Positions 33,505-41,833 of a DNA stretch of 49,322 bases are shown here, piece after piece. Below the pieces are notes generated by a model, which saw only the letters and a program-made list of their open reading frames with translations, was not told where the DNA came from and did no database searches. How positions within the stretch are numbered: the first letter of the stretch is position 1; each line of letters starts with the position of its first letter. Origin of the DNA: an uncultured Bacteroidota bacterium (lineage in GTDB: Bacteria > Bacteroidota > Bacteroidia > Bacteroidales > F082). The translations under genes and the position numbers were made by a program. The DNA lies in assembly GCA_913009685.1 (NCBI GenBank), contig CAJVXP010000016.1:1-49322 (forward strand), read 5' to 3'.

Positions 33505-36183
33505 TTGAAGATTAACAAAGCCAATAGCATTCTTTTCGCACTGCTTTTGTTTGGCATCGGGATGAGTTTTTCGTCCTGTTCGACCAGAAGAAATACGATT
33601 ATGGCACGTGCCTACCATAATCTTACGAGTCATTATAATGTCTATTGGAACGGGAAACAGAATTTAATGGCCGGTGCTGATTATCTGCGGAATAATGTCA
33701 AAGACAACTATGGCAAAATTTTGCGGGTTTACAACTACGGGAATAAAAAAACGGCCCGGCAGATGGCTTCGCGGATGGAAATGACCATCAAAAAGGCAGC
33801 CATGACCATTCAAAACCATTCCATGGTTTTCGGCAGGAAAGAAAAAGTGAAATGGGTAACAGAGAGCTATCTTATGATGGGGCAGGCATTTTTTTACAAA
33901 CACGATTTTACGGGTGCACGGAGGGTTTTTGATTTTGTGCAGAAAAAGTACAACTACCTGCCCATTCATTACCGCGGAACTTTGTGGCTGGCAAAAACTT
34001 ACATTGAAATGGGCGATTACGGAAAAGCGGAGGCTGCCCTGAGCCTGCTCAGCAGTGAACAAAATGAAAAAGGTTTTCCCTATGAGGTAAAGAATACGTT
34101 ACCGGTGGTGTATGCCGACCTGTATCTTGCTGAGGGTAATCCGTCGGCGGCATATCCTTATCTTGAAAAAAGCATTGACGTTACCCGCAACAAGGACCTG
34201 CTGAGCCGCGTTTATTTTATTCTGGGACAAATAAACAGAAAAGAAGGCGACCTGCAACAGGCAGGTATTTATTTTACCAAAGTTCTGAAACGCAATCCGC
34301 CGTTTCAAATGGATTTTGAAGCACGGTTAAATCTTGCCAGATGTTATGATGCTGCCAGTGGCAACGGTAAAAACATTGTGAAAACGCTGAAGAAAATGGC
34401 CCGAAAAAACCAATACGAGATTTATCGTGACCAAATTTATTATGCTCTGGCCGAGGTGGCCGAAAAGAATAAAAATGACAGCCTCATGGTCCATTATCTC
34501 AGGCTTTCTGTCAGCAACAGCAAGGATAACGATTACCAAAAGTCAACAGCATCGCTGAAACTTGCCGAAGATTACTTCCAACACAGCAATTATGTTCCGG
34601 CACAGGCTTATTACGATACGGCAGTTTTGTTTCTTCCGAAAGACTATCCGGATTACGCACAAATCAAAAACAAGTCGCTGGTGCTTTCGCAATTAGTGCA
34701 AAACCTGCAATCCATTCGCACACAGGATAGTCTGCAACAGCTTGCCCGGATGGACACAACCCGGCTGTATGCCCTTATTGATAAAAAAATAGCCGCCTAC
34801 AAAACAGTGCTGGCAGCGAAGAAAAAAGCTGCGGAAATCAGGGCGGAGAATTTGGCTTCCGGAGAGTTTACGGGAAGCATTGGCGACAGCAGTATTCCCC
34901 CTGGCAGCACGCCGGCCCCGGGAGGGTGGTATTTTTATAATAGTGCTGCTTTGTCGCGGGGTTTTAACGAATTCAGGAGACGCTGGGGGCAGCGAAGGTT
35001 AGAAGACCTTTGGTTTTTGAGCGACAAACACACCACCATGGCCAATGCCGGCATCACGGTTGAAAACGAGGCCGGTACGAGAACGGGCACATCCAATGCC
35101 AAAACCGGCAAGCCCAAACTCACGGGTCCCGAAACAAGGGCTTATTATCTGAAAGGACTTCTCAAAACGGCAAGAGATTTTCAGCAATCCGACTCTCTTA
35201 TTGTAGATAACTACAACAAGCTGGGCTTTTTGTATCTTGAGGAACTAAATGATACCACAGACGCCCTGAAAACCTATTTGGCGTTGCAGGCAAAATATCC
35301 TGATAACCAATACCGGCTGCAAAACTGGTATTATTTGTATAAAATTTATGCCGGGTTGGGGAAAACCGGCAAATCCATGCATTACAAAAGCCTCATCCTG
35401 GAGCGTTATCCGGGAAGTCTTTATGCCAAAGTTTTGAACGACCCCGATTATTACAAGAACCTGGAAAACAAGCACAAAGAAGCAGAAAAACTTTACAGCC
35501 GTACTTATCAGGCATTCGGGCACGAGCAGTATTACAGGGTGATAACTTATGCCAACCGGGCGCTGAAGAAATATCCCAACGATACGGCAGTCGTACCGCA
35601 GTTTATGTATCTGCGGGCTCTTTCGCTGGGAAAAGTGGAGGTTCCGGATACGCTATACCAGGCTTTGCAACAGCTTATCTCAAAATACCCCCGCCATCCG
35701 CTGGCAGTACGATCGAAGGCTATTGTCAGGATGCTGCAAATGGAATATGGCATCGGCATCAGCGAAAAGGAACGGCAGGCATTACTAGCTGCCCAAAACC
35801 GGCAAAAAAACATCGGCTCTTTTGTTTACAATAGCAATGCCCCGCAATTTATTTTGCTGGTAACCAACCGGCGAATTGTTAACACTCGTGCTTTGGAAAC
35901 GCGTCTTTCCGACTTTAACGTGAAATATTTCAGGCAACAACCATTACAAATTAGCAGCCTGATATTGAATAACAATTACAATCTGCTGCTTGTAAAACAA
36001 TTTATAAGCCAACGAGATGCCATGGCGTATTATAAGGTTCTATCCAAAGATCCTTATGTTTTTTCAGGCATTCAAAAACGAAATTATCATTTATTTGTCA
36101 TTTCGAATAAAAATTATCCTTTATTTTACAAAGAGAAAAATGTGAAGATTTACCAACAGTTTTTTGACGAATACTATAAATAA
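33505..36183 (+). CDS. porW: T9SS accessory TPR lipoprotein PorW/SprE
   Basis: An 892-residue lipoprotein with lipobox FSSC (Cys25), starting at TTG because no ATG precedes the signal peptide. After the lipid anchor comes TRRNTIMARAYHNLTSHYNV, similar to the start of PorW/SprE proteins. Multiple TPR-like helix pairs follow (AKTYIEMGDYGKAEAAL, YFILGQINRKEGDLQQAGIYF, YYALAEVAEKNKNDSLMVHY). The length is close to Flavobacterium SprE (about 870) rather than P. gingivalis PorW (about 600). Family members are needed for type IX secretion and gliding. The two T9SS cargo genes here fit this. It is followed 7 nt later by bactofilin. Confidence 0.85.
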   Translation: MKINKANSILFALLLFGIGMSFSSCSTRRNTIMARAYHNLTSHYNVYWNGKQNLMAGADYLRNNVKDNYGKILRVYNYGNKKTARQMASRMEMTIKKAAMTIQNHSMVFGRKEKVKWVTESYLMMGQAFFYKHDFTGARRVFDFVQKKYNYLPIHYRGTLWLAKTYIEMGDYGKAEAALSLLSSEQNEKGFPYEVKNTLPVVYADLYLAEGNPSAAYPYLEKSIDVTRNKDLLSRVYFILGQINRKEGDLQQAGIYFTKVLKRNPPFQMDFEARLNLARCYDAASGNGKNIVKTLKKMARKNQYEIYRDQIYYALAEVAEKNKNDSLMVHYLRLSVSNSKDNDYQKSTASLKLAEDYFQHSNYVPAQAYYDTAVLFLPKDYPDYAQIKNKSLVLSQLVQNLQSIRTQDSLQQLARMDTTRLYALIDKKIAAYKTVLAAKKKAAEIRAENLASGEFTGSIGDSSIPPGSTPAPGGWYFYNSAALSRGFNEFRRRWGQRRLEDLWFLSDKHTTMANAGITVENEAGTRTGTSNAKTGKPKLTGPETRAYYLKGLLKTARDFQQSDSLIVDNYNKLGFLYLEELNDTTDALKTYLALQAKYPDNQYRLQNWYYLYKIYAGLGKTGKSMHYKSLILERYPGSLYAKVLNDPDYYKNLENKHKEAEKLYSRTYQAFGHEQYYRVITYANRALKKYPNDTAVVPQFMYLRALSLGKVEVPDTLYQALQQLISKYPRHPLAVRSKAIVRMLQMEYGIGISEKERQALLAAQNRQKNIGSFVYNSNAPQFILLVTNRRIVNTRALETRLSDFNVKYFRQQPLQISSLILNNNYNLLLVKQFISQRDAMAYYKVLSKDPYVFSGIQKRNYHLFVISNKNYPLFYKEKNVKIYQQFFDEYYK

Positions 36184-36190
36184 TAAACAG

Positions 36191-36577
36191 ATGAAAAAAT
36201 ATTCTAATGGTAACGGTGAATCGCAGGTTCCGAACATTGTTTCCTTCGGTACCAAAGTAACGGGCGAGATAGAATCGGATGGCGATGTGCGTATTGATGG
36301 TTCTCTTTCAGGCAAAATAAAGGCAAAAGGAAAAGTTGTTATTGGAAAAGATGGCGTTGTGGATGGAGAAATTCACTGCAAAAACACCGACATCTCCGGA
36401 AAAGTAAATGCCACCATGGAGGTTAAAGAATTAACCGTATTCAAAGCAACGGCTGTTTTTACAGGAGATGTAACCACGTCAAAAATTTCTATCGAAATTG
36501 GAGCCCGGTTTACCGGAAACTGTAAAATGGCCGGCATGGAAACGGGCAAAATCAAAAATGAAGGAAAAAAAGGATAA
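36191..36577 (+). CDS. Bactofilin
   Basis: A 128-residue bactofilin (DUF583): a beta-helical cytoskeletal protein that polymerises without nucleotide. The core has the regular short-strand pattern VTGEIESDGDVRIDGSLSGK, KGKVVIGKDGVVDGEI, VNATMEVKELTVFK. Start chosen at the ATG 36191, 7 nt after porW; a frame extending into porW is rejected. The C-terminal tail is basic. It overlaps atpZ by 20 nt, so it should be co-transcribed. Bactofilins scaffold cell-wall enzymes; here the neighbours suggest envelope organisation. Confidence 0.93.
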   Translation: MKKYSNGNGESQVPNIVSFGTKVTGEIESDGDVRIDGSLSGKIKAKGKVVIGKDGVVDGEIHCKNTDISGKVNATMEVKELTVFKATAVFTGDVTTSKISIEIGARFTGNCKMAGMETGKIKNEGKKG

Positions 36578-36782
36578 TAAAAAAAATCAGCTGAAATTTT
36601 ATGCCGTTTATTCTGCCCTGGGCTTGCAGATGGCTATTATTGTGTTTGTCGGAGCCTTTGGTGGAAGAGAGATCGATAAATGGCTACAGTGGCATTTCCC
36701 GGTCTTTACTGTCGTCCTGACCCTTGTAGCTATTGTACTATCCATTCTTTACGGAATACGCGAATTTTTTAAACACCAATAA
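36558..36782 (+). CDS. atpZ: AtpZ/AtpI family protein
   Basis: A 74-residue protein with two membrane helices: QLKFYAVYSALGLQMAIIVF and FTVVLTLVAIVLSILYGI. The stretch FVGAFGGREIDKWL between them is the AtpZ-type GxxxGxxxD-like loop. AtpZ/AtpI proteins support assembly of, or magnesium/calcium transport near, the F-type ATPase. The start is the ATG at 36558, overlapping bactofilin. It is followed by an AtpI-like protein but not by atpB. Confidence 0.85.
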   Translation: MKEKKDNKKNQLKFYAVYSALGLQMAIIVFVGAFGGREIDKWLQWHFPVFTVVLTLVAIVLSILYGIREFFKHQ

Positions 36783-36787
36783 AACCT

Positions 36788-37177
36788 ATGAAAAAATCAA
36801 TTTCTCAATTTACGCTCCGGCTGGTGATCCTCACACTGATACTCGGGCTGCTCACCATGGCATTTGCCCGGCTTTTTTCCGGAATACACGTAACAGCGTC
36901 CTATCCTTATGCCCTGATCTTCCTGTTTCTTTTTTCCTGGGCAGCATTTTCCATCACAGCCAAAAGTATGGAGAAGAAAATCAGCCGCTTTGCTAATACT
37001 TATATGATTATCAATTTCCTGAAACTGGTGATTTTCTCACTGTTTATTCTGGCGTATGCCCATCTGAACAAAACAGATGCCGTTTCTTTTATCATTACAT
37101 TCTTTGTTTACTATGTTTTTTATACTGTGTTAGAAGTGGTGGGACTGAAACAATTAAACGAAGCAACCCGGAAATAA
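36788..37177 (+). CDS. Four-helix membrane protein, AtpI-like
   Basis: A 129-residue membrane protein with about four hydrophobic helices (LVILTLILGLLTMAF, ALIFLFLFSWAAFSI, FLKLVIFSLFILAYAHL, FIITFFVYYVFYTVLEVV). In Bacteroidota a protein of this type often lies between AtpZ and AtpB, where it is regarded as an ATP-synthase subunit I-like assembly factor. That role is inferred only from position; sequence similarity is weak. It begins 5 nt after atpZ. Confidence 0.65.
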   Translation: MKKSISQFTLRLVILTLILGLLTMAFARLFSGIHVTASYPYALIFLFLFSWAAFSITAKSMEKKISRFANTYMIINFLKLVIFSLFILAYAHLNKTDAVSFIITFFVYYVFYTVLEVVGLKQLNEATRK

Positions 37178-37258
37178 TCCGTTATTTTCGATTTGTTGTG
37201 CTTTATCTTCTTTTGTTTCCTTATTTTAAGTAATTTTACTTTTTTCAAAAAAAGAATC

Positions 37259-37651
37259 ATGATGTTTTATGCAGGTACAGACAGTTGGGTTTATATTTTG
37301 TTTGGAATCCTGTGGATAGCCTATGCCATTTACAAGGGGAAAGAGAAAACTGCCAGAGCAGGAAAGACAGAGGAAAATTCTTCGTCATCCACCTCTTCCG
37401 GACTTGAAAGTATCATGGGAACTTTTCTCTCAGAAAAGGATATCACTGAAGATATTCCCGAAAGCCGGGAGGAAGAGGTTCCGGAAAAAACCATTGCCGA
37501 ACCGGAAAAGCCTGTTGTTTTTGAAGAAGGTGTTCACACCACAACCGTTGGTGAAGAGACGTCAGAAACCTCTTCGCGACCTAAAGTCCGGAAAATTAAC
37601 ATAAAAAAAGCGATCATTTATTCGGAAATCTTACGCAGGCCCTACGAATAA
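37259..37651 (+). CDS. Single-helix membrane protein with acidic linker
   Basis: A 130-residue protein from tandem ATGs at 37259/37262; a longer frame from 37193 is a low-complexity hydrophobic extension and is rejected. Residues about 8-22 form a membrane helix (WVYILFGILWIAYAIY). A Ser/Glu-rich linker follows, and the end is conserved-looking: RKINIKKAIIYSEILRRPYE. I recall similar C-terminal patches (KAVIYSEIL) in Bacteroidota hypothetical proteins, with no known role. It lies between the AtpI-like gene and greA. Confidence 0.65.
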   Translation: MMFYAGTDSWVYILFGILWIAYAIYKGKEKTARAGKTEENSSSSTSSGLESIMGTFLSEKDITEDIPESREEEVPEKTIAEPEKPVVFEEGVHTTTVGEETSETSSRPKVRKINIKKAIIYSEILRRPYE

Positions 37652-37738
37652 CCGGCTTTGGCAAGGCGCTAAGGGATTGTAACGAAATAACCTGTCTGCT
37701 TAGCTCTGAACCAGCATTATTCATCTTTTTCAGTGCAT

Positions 37739-37770
37739 TTTGAAATCTATTTGTATTATTAATATCTTTG
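37739..37770 (+). promoter_or_regulatory. Complete -33/-7 promoter of greA
   Basis: TTTG (37739-37742), 20 nt, then TATCTTTG (37763-37770). This is the best match in the window to the full Bacteroidota consensus. The start should be near 37775. Confidence 0.75.
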
Positions 37771-37779
37771 CACCGGAAA

Positions 37780-37808
37780 AAGGCCCCTTCATTGGTTTGG
37801 GGTCTTTT
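37780..37808 (+). terminator. Terminator-like hairpin in the greA leader
   Basis: AAGGCCCC (37780-37787) pairs with GGGGTCTT (37799-37806), one G-U pair, followed by a T-rich tail. It lies after the promoter and about 36 nt before the greA ATG, so it could attenuate greA and release a short RNA. Confidence 0.55.
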
Positions 37809-37843
37809 ATGTTTTTAATGGTTGAAACTAAAATTATTACACC

Positions 37844-38317
37844 ATGGCAGAGGCAAAATATTATACAAAAGAAGGACTGCAAAAATTACGTGATGAGCTG
37901 GATCATCTCACACGGGTAGAGCGCAGAAAAATATCCGAAGCTATTGCCGAAGCACGCGACAAAGGTGACCTTTCGGAAAATGCCGAATACGATGCCGCCA
38001 AAGACGCACAGGGATTGCTGGAACTAAAAATTTCGAAACTTCAGGATATTATCGGCAACGCCCGCATCATCGACGAATCAAAAATGGACAGCTCTAAAGT
38101 GCTTATTTTATCTAACGTAAAAATCAAAAATCTTAAAAACGGCGCTACCATGCGTTATATTCTGGTGCCCGAAAAAGAAGCCGATTTGAGAAGCGGGAAA
38201 CTATCTGTTAACTCTCCTATTGCTAAGGGTTTGCTCGGTAAATCGATAGGCGAGAAAGTAGAAATTGCCGTCCCTGCCGGGAATATTCAGTTTGAGATTG
38301 TGGAGATTTCGCGGTAA
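37844..38317 (+). CDS. greA: Transcript cleavage factor GreA
   Basis: A 157-residue GreA, which rescues backtracked RNA polymerase by stimulating cleavage of the nascent RNA. The N-terminal coiled coil carries the tip acidic residues (ARDKGDLSENAEYDAAKDAQ), and the C-terminal FKBP-like domain ends IVEISR. Length and motifs are standard. Its leader contains a terminator-like hairpin, recalling the attenuated greA leader of E. coli. Confidence 0.96.
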   Translation: MAEAKYYTKEGLQKLRDELDHLTRVERRKISEAIAEARDKGDLSENAEYDAAKDAQGLLELKISKLQDIIGNARIIDESKMDSSKVLILSNVKIKNLKNGATMRYILVPEKEADLRSGKLSVNSPIAKGLLGKSIGEKVEIAVPAGNIQFEIVEISR

Positions 38318-38408
38318 TGGCATAATCAGGGCTTGCATTGCAAATGCGCGCAAGTGTAATTGCTAATGAGTTTTTTCTGCTACCCTTTTCGCGTTATCCT
38401 GATATTTG

Positions 38409-38416
38409 TAATTTTG
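38409..38416 (+). promoter_or_regulatory. -7 box of the HIT gene
   Basis: TAATTTTG, 20 nt before the ATG at 38437. It would fall inside the coding region if a longer frame starting at 38338 were used, so the downstream ATG is preferred. Confidence 0.5.
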
Positions 38417-38436
38417 TGAAAACAAAACTTAATGCC

Positions 38437-38838
38437 ATGGCAAGTATTTTCACAAAAATAGTCAACGGAGAGCTGCCCTCCTACAAGATAGCTGAAACGG
38501 AAGATTATTACGCCTTTCTGGATATTTTCCCGCTGAAAAAGGGGCATGCGTTGGTCATCCCGAAAAAGGAAGCAGATTACATTTTCGATTTGGATGACGC
38601 GTTATACAAAGGGCTGTTTGCTTTTGCCAAAAAAGTGGGCAAAGCCATTGAAACCGTTGTTCCCTGCAAACGCATCGGCATCGCCGTCATCGGTCTGGAA
38701 GTGCCTCATGCCCACATTCATCTCATCCCGTTAGATGGTCTGTATGATATTGACTTCAAACTCCCCAAACTCAAGCTTAGCGAAGCTGAATTTGAGGAGC
38801 TTGCCAAAAATATTAGTAATGCTTTTGAAAAGCTTTAA
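38437..38838 (+). CDS. HIT family protein
   Basis: A 133-residue histidine-triad hydrolase. The HxHxHxx motif is HAHIHLIP (His91, His93, His95). The fold begins SIFTKIVNGELPSYKI, typical of the Hint/PKCI branch that hydrolyses nucleoside phosphoramidates and adenylated intermediates. It is followed by 18 nt and then the convergent Omp85 gene. Confidence 0.94.
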   Translation: MASIFTKIVNGELPSYKIAETEDYYAFLDIFPLKKGHALVIPKKEADYIFDLDDALYKGLFAFAKKVGKAIETVVPCKRIGIAVIGLEVPHAHIHLIPLDGLYDIDFKLPKLKLSEAEFEELAKNISNAFEKL

Positions 38839-38856
38839 GCTTTCTGCCGGATAGTG

Positions 38857-40233
38857 TTAAAACAGGTAACCCAGTCCTATATAGATACCATGGGTTCCGT
38901 CCTGTGCATTTAAGGCTTTCCCGTAATCAACGGATACAATAAAGTTCTGATTCATAGCAATCTTTATACCAAGGCCTGCATCGCTGTGTAATTTTTCCGC
39001 TCCTGATTTAAAATAGTTATCCTTTACTGCCGCCGGTACATTAGAAGTATCAACGTTTGTTTTTTGAATAACCATCCCGCTATCTAAAAACATGTTCACT
39101 GCAAGGTAGAAGTTTTGATTAGCCACACTAAACCTTACAAATTTCCACCGGAGCTCTATGTTGCCATAAGCAATTCCGTCGCCTACAACCCGGTTACGGA
39201 GGACTCCCCGCAATGTTTTACTGCCGCCAAGGCCTTCATTATAAGCTGCGGTTGAGTGGGCGTAAAATATAAGGGGGGCCACATAAAAAGGGGTATGACC
39301 GGAGAGGGTAAATTGTGCACCAAGACGGTAATCAAATGTAAGTGTGTTTTTCACCAGCGTAATATACTGGCGTTGTGTAATAGAAAGTTTCAAAAAACCC
39401 GATTTCATGTTGGAAGTAAACCCGGGGGCTCCCGCCAGTACCGTTTCAAACCAGATTCCCTTATTAGGGTTTGCTTCGTTGTCGCGGCTGTCATACTCAA
39501 ACCCGGCTTTGAAAATGGTGAAGGTGCCTCCGTTTTTTTCGCTTTGAGGAATAATACCCCATTTCACATAGTGGTCATAAATCCCTGCGGTATCAGGAAG
39601 CAGATCAGATGCTTTTCTCCCCTTATTTAAATGAGCTATATCAACGGGTTTAACATTGATACTATACAAGCCTACACCGGCAACCCAGTGCAGTTTATTG
39701 TTACTGAAATCGCCCCGAAAATCAACTTTTGCACGAAAAAATTTCCTTTTATAACGATAAAAAACTTTTGTTTTATACATGGGACTTTTATCATCAACCC
39801 ATGAAGAGTTGTAAATGGCATCATAGCCGTTAAAGCCATAAAAGGAATAAATCTGATCGGGCATAAAACTCACGTCTGCATACACACGGATTCCCTTAAT
39901 AAGCTTCCGGGTATCATAATTAACCCTGAAAATACCACTTCCTTTGGTAAAGTGGCTAATCTCTGCATACAACGACTGCTCAAAATTAGGATATATGCTC
40001 CCATCACCGTAATCATACAGATTCATAAGGGCGCCGTACTGAAAACCCAAATCGCTGTCAAACGAAACTACCGGCAAGGCGCCAAGGTTCCAGCCTTTTT
40101 TAACCTTTTCTGTTTTAGTGGTTTTCCGTTTTTCTGGTTTTTTCTTTTTTCCGGTTTCCTGTGCTGTAACACTCAGTGTAAACAACAGCACCAAAAAAGA
40201 GATGAGGATGCTTTTCGTAGTAAATTTTTTCAT
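38857..40233 (-). CDS. POTRA-less Omp85-family outer membrane barrel
   Basis: A 458-residue outer-membrane protein with a signal peptide ending SVTAQ, then a Lys-rich segment (KKKKPEKRKTTK) and a barrel of alternating strands to the C-terminal LGYLF. The segment GGSKTLRGVLRNRVVGDG matches the Omp85 loop-6 region (VRGF-like motif) followed by IELRWKF. There are no POTRA domains, so it is not BamA or TamA. POTRA-less Omp85 proteins occur in Bacteroidota, but their job is little known. Monocistronic. Confidence 0.8.
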   Translation of the reverse strand: MKKFTTKSILISFLVLLFTLSVTAQETGKKKKPEKRKTTKTEKVKKGWNLGALPVVSFDSDLGFQYGALMNLYDYGDGSIYPNFEQSLYAEISHFTKGSGIFRVNYDTRKLIKGIRVYADVSFMPDQIYSFYGFNGYDAIYNSSWVDDKSPMYKTKVFYRYKRKFFRAKVDFRGDFSNNKLHWVAGVGLYSINVKPVDIAHLNKGRKASDLLPDTAGIYDHYVKWGIIPQSEKNGGTFTIFKAGFEYDSRDNEANPNKGIWFETVLAGAPGFTSNMKSGFLKLSITQRQYITLVKNTLTFDYRLGAQFTLSGHTPFYVAPLIFYAHSTAAYNEGLGGSKTLRGVLRNRVVGDGIAYGNIELRWKFVRFSVANQNFYLAVNMFLDSGMVIQKTNVDTSNVPAAVKDNYFKSGAEKLHSDAGLGIKIAMNQNFIVSVDYGKALNAQDGTHGIYIGLGYLF

Positions 40234-40393
40234 GGTTAGTTTTATATATTAATGTTGTGTTTTCTCACGGACAGGTCTGTTAGAACAAACAAATTTTCAT
40301 TTAAGAATTATTATGAAATGATTTCTTTCCCCATTAACAAGTTGCTAATTTATATCTTATCTTCGTATTTCAAAACATTTTAAGAAATAATTT

Positions 40394-41080
40394 TTGACTA
40401 AAATAGTAAATATTACATTGTATTTAAAATTCTTTCGGTTTGTTTTTTTTCTTTTTCTGGTTTTTATCATACAAAGCAGACTATATGCCCAGACGAAAAA
40501 CACCGATGACGTTGGCATTTTGGGTATCCTGATGAGTTCAGACAGCCTGCACACTATTCCCGATGCACAAATTTTCAGCCGCGACAACTATCTCGGCAGT
40601 TTTAGCGATACCAACGGCCGGTTTTATATTACGGTGGCACGAAACGACTCCATTATGTTCTCCTCACTGGGCTATATCACACGCATTATTCCCATCACCG
40701 ACAGTATATTACAAATGAAACAGCCCATTACTTTTTATATGACTCTCGATACGATTTTAATTCATGAAATTGTTATCCATGCTTTTTGGGATTACGAAAC
40801 ATTTAAGCAGATGCTTATCCACATGAAGCCGGCTCAGAGCAGTTATGATATTTCTGAAGATTTGAATAAACGGCCGCTTTTGTATAAGGCACGGCAAGGA
40901 AGTTTTGAGCTGTTCAGCCCGATACAGTCGTTGTACAATCTTCTCAACAAAAAAGCGGTTATCCAACGAAGACTTCTTCACAACCGGAAAATGTACAATC
41001 GTAAGATGATAAAACTGGGTCGGCCACAGGACACCATTCCCTCTACCCTCGACTATATGCGAGATAAGATACGCCAATAG
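40394..41080 (+). CDS. Exported carboxypeptidase-regulatory-like domain protein
   Basis: A 228-residue exported protein. The N-terminus is a signal peptide ending SRLYAQ and begins with TTG at 40394 (an internal TTG at residue 9 is an alternative); no ATG precedes the hydrophobic core. Residues about 42-115 resemble the carboxypeptidase-D regulatory-like beta-sandwich: ILMSSDSLHTIPDAQIFS, GSFSDTNGRFYITV, DSIMFSSLGY. Such domains precede TonB-dependent receptors in this phylum; here no receptor follows. The C-terminal half is basic and helical. Function unknown. Confidence 0.75.
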   Translation: MTKIVNITLYLKFFRFVFFLFLVFIIQSRLYAQTKNTDDVGILGILMSSDSLHTIPDAQIFSRDNYLGSFSDTNGRFYITVARNDSIMFSSLGYITRIIPITDSILQMKQPITFYMTLDTILIHEIVIHAFWDYETFKQMLIHMKPAQSSYDISEDLNKRPLLYKARQGSFELFSPIQSLYNLLNKKAVIQRRLLHNRKMYNRKMIKLGRPQDTIPSTLDYMRDKIRQ

Positions 41081-41083
41081 TGC

Positions 41084-41106
41084 AGGGCAGCGACTCATGC
41101 CCTTTA
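41084..41106. terminator. Weak hairpin between convergent genes
   Basis: AGGGCA (41084-41089) pairs with TGCCCT (41098-41103), followed by TTT. Short stem; it may end transcription of the gene at 40394-41080. Confidence 0.4.
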
Positions 41107-41808
41107 CCCCTGAGCATAAGCAAGAGAAGCAATGCTAAGTTTGATACCGGGAATTTCCAATAGTTTATTCCCACAGGCCTCCAGTGTAGCCCCGGTGGTA
41201 ATGACATCATCCACCAAAAGCACATGTTTGCCTTCGAGGCGTTGTCCTTTTTTAATCTCAAAAGTATCTTTTACATTTTGCCAGCGTTCATAACGCGATT
41301 TTTTGGTCTGCGAAGAGGTGTAAATCTTCCTGTAAAGAACATCAGGGAAAACCCGGGCTTTCATACTCTTTGCCATCCCTTCAACAATCATCAGGCTTTG
41401 ATTATATCCTCTTTTATGCTCTTTTTTGGGATGCAGCGGAACCGGAATAATTGTATCAATCATGTTAAACAGTTCGCTGTCGTTTAATTGGTTGCCAAAC
41501 AATTTTCCGAGATAAACACCAATCTCCTTTTTGCCTTTGTATTTCAGTTTATGAATCAGTTGCTGGGTTCCTCCGCCTTTGCTGAAAAACAAAAAAGTGG
41601 TGGCCGAGACAAGCGGAAGACGTCCGCTGAAGATCTCTATGATAGGATTTTCAGCTTCTCTCTGAAAATTGGTACGCGCCAGTTTGTAAAAACAGGTAGT
41701 ACACAAAGTTTCTTCTTGTTGGTGTAATGTCTTGCCGCATAACAGGCAACTTTTCGGGAAAAGTAAACCTGCCAAATCCGAGGTCCATGTGTACAATGCA
41801 AAGTTCAT
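41104..41808 (-). CDS. comF: ComF family phosphoribosyltransferase-like protein
   Basis: A 234-residue protein with an N-terminal zinc ribbon (C21, C24, C36, C39) and a type I phosphoribosyltransferase domain whose PRPP loop is VLLVDDVITTGATL. Signature region KRGYNQS is also present. ComF helps DNA uptake during natural transformation in some bacteria and is widely kept with unclear role. It lies 25 nt after ftsX on the same strand. Confidence 0.92.
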   Translation of the reverse strand: MNFALYTWTSDLAGLLFPKSCLLCGKTLHQQEETLCTTCFYKLARTNFQREAENPIIEIFSGRLPLVSATTFLFFSKGGGTQQLIHKLKYKGKKEIGVYLGKLFGNQLNDSELFNMIDTIIPVPLHPKKEHKRGYNQSLMIVEGMAKSMKARVFPDVLYRKIYTSSQTKKSRYERWQNVKDTFEIKKGQRLEGKHVLLVDDVITTGATLEACGNKLLEIPGIKLSIASLAYAQG

Positions 41809-41833
41809 GAAACAGGATAATTATCAGGATAAA

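Noticed and set aside
37193-37258. Longer N-terminus for the anchored protein at 37259
   Set aside because: The extension is low-complexity Phe/Leu/Cys and would add a second helix; the tandem ATG at 37259/37262 is the better start.
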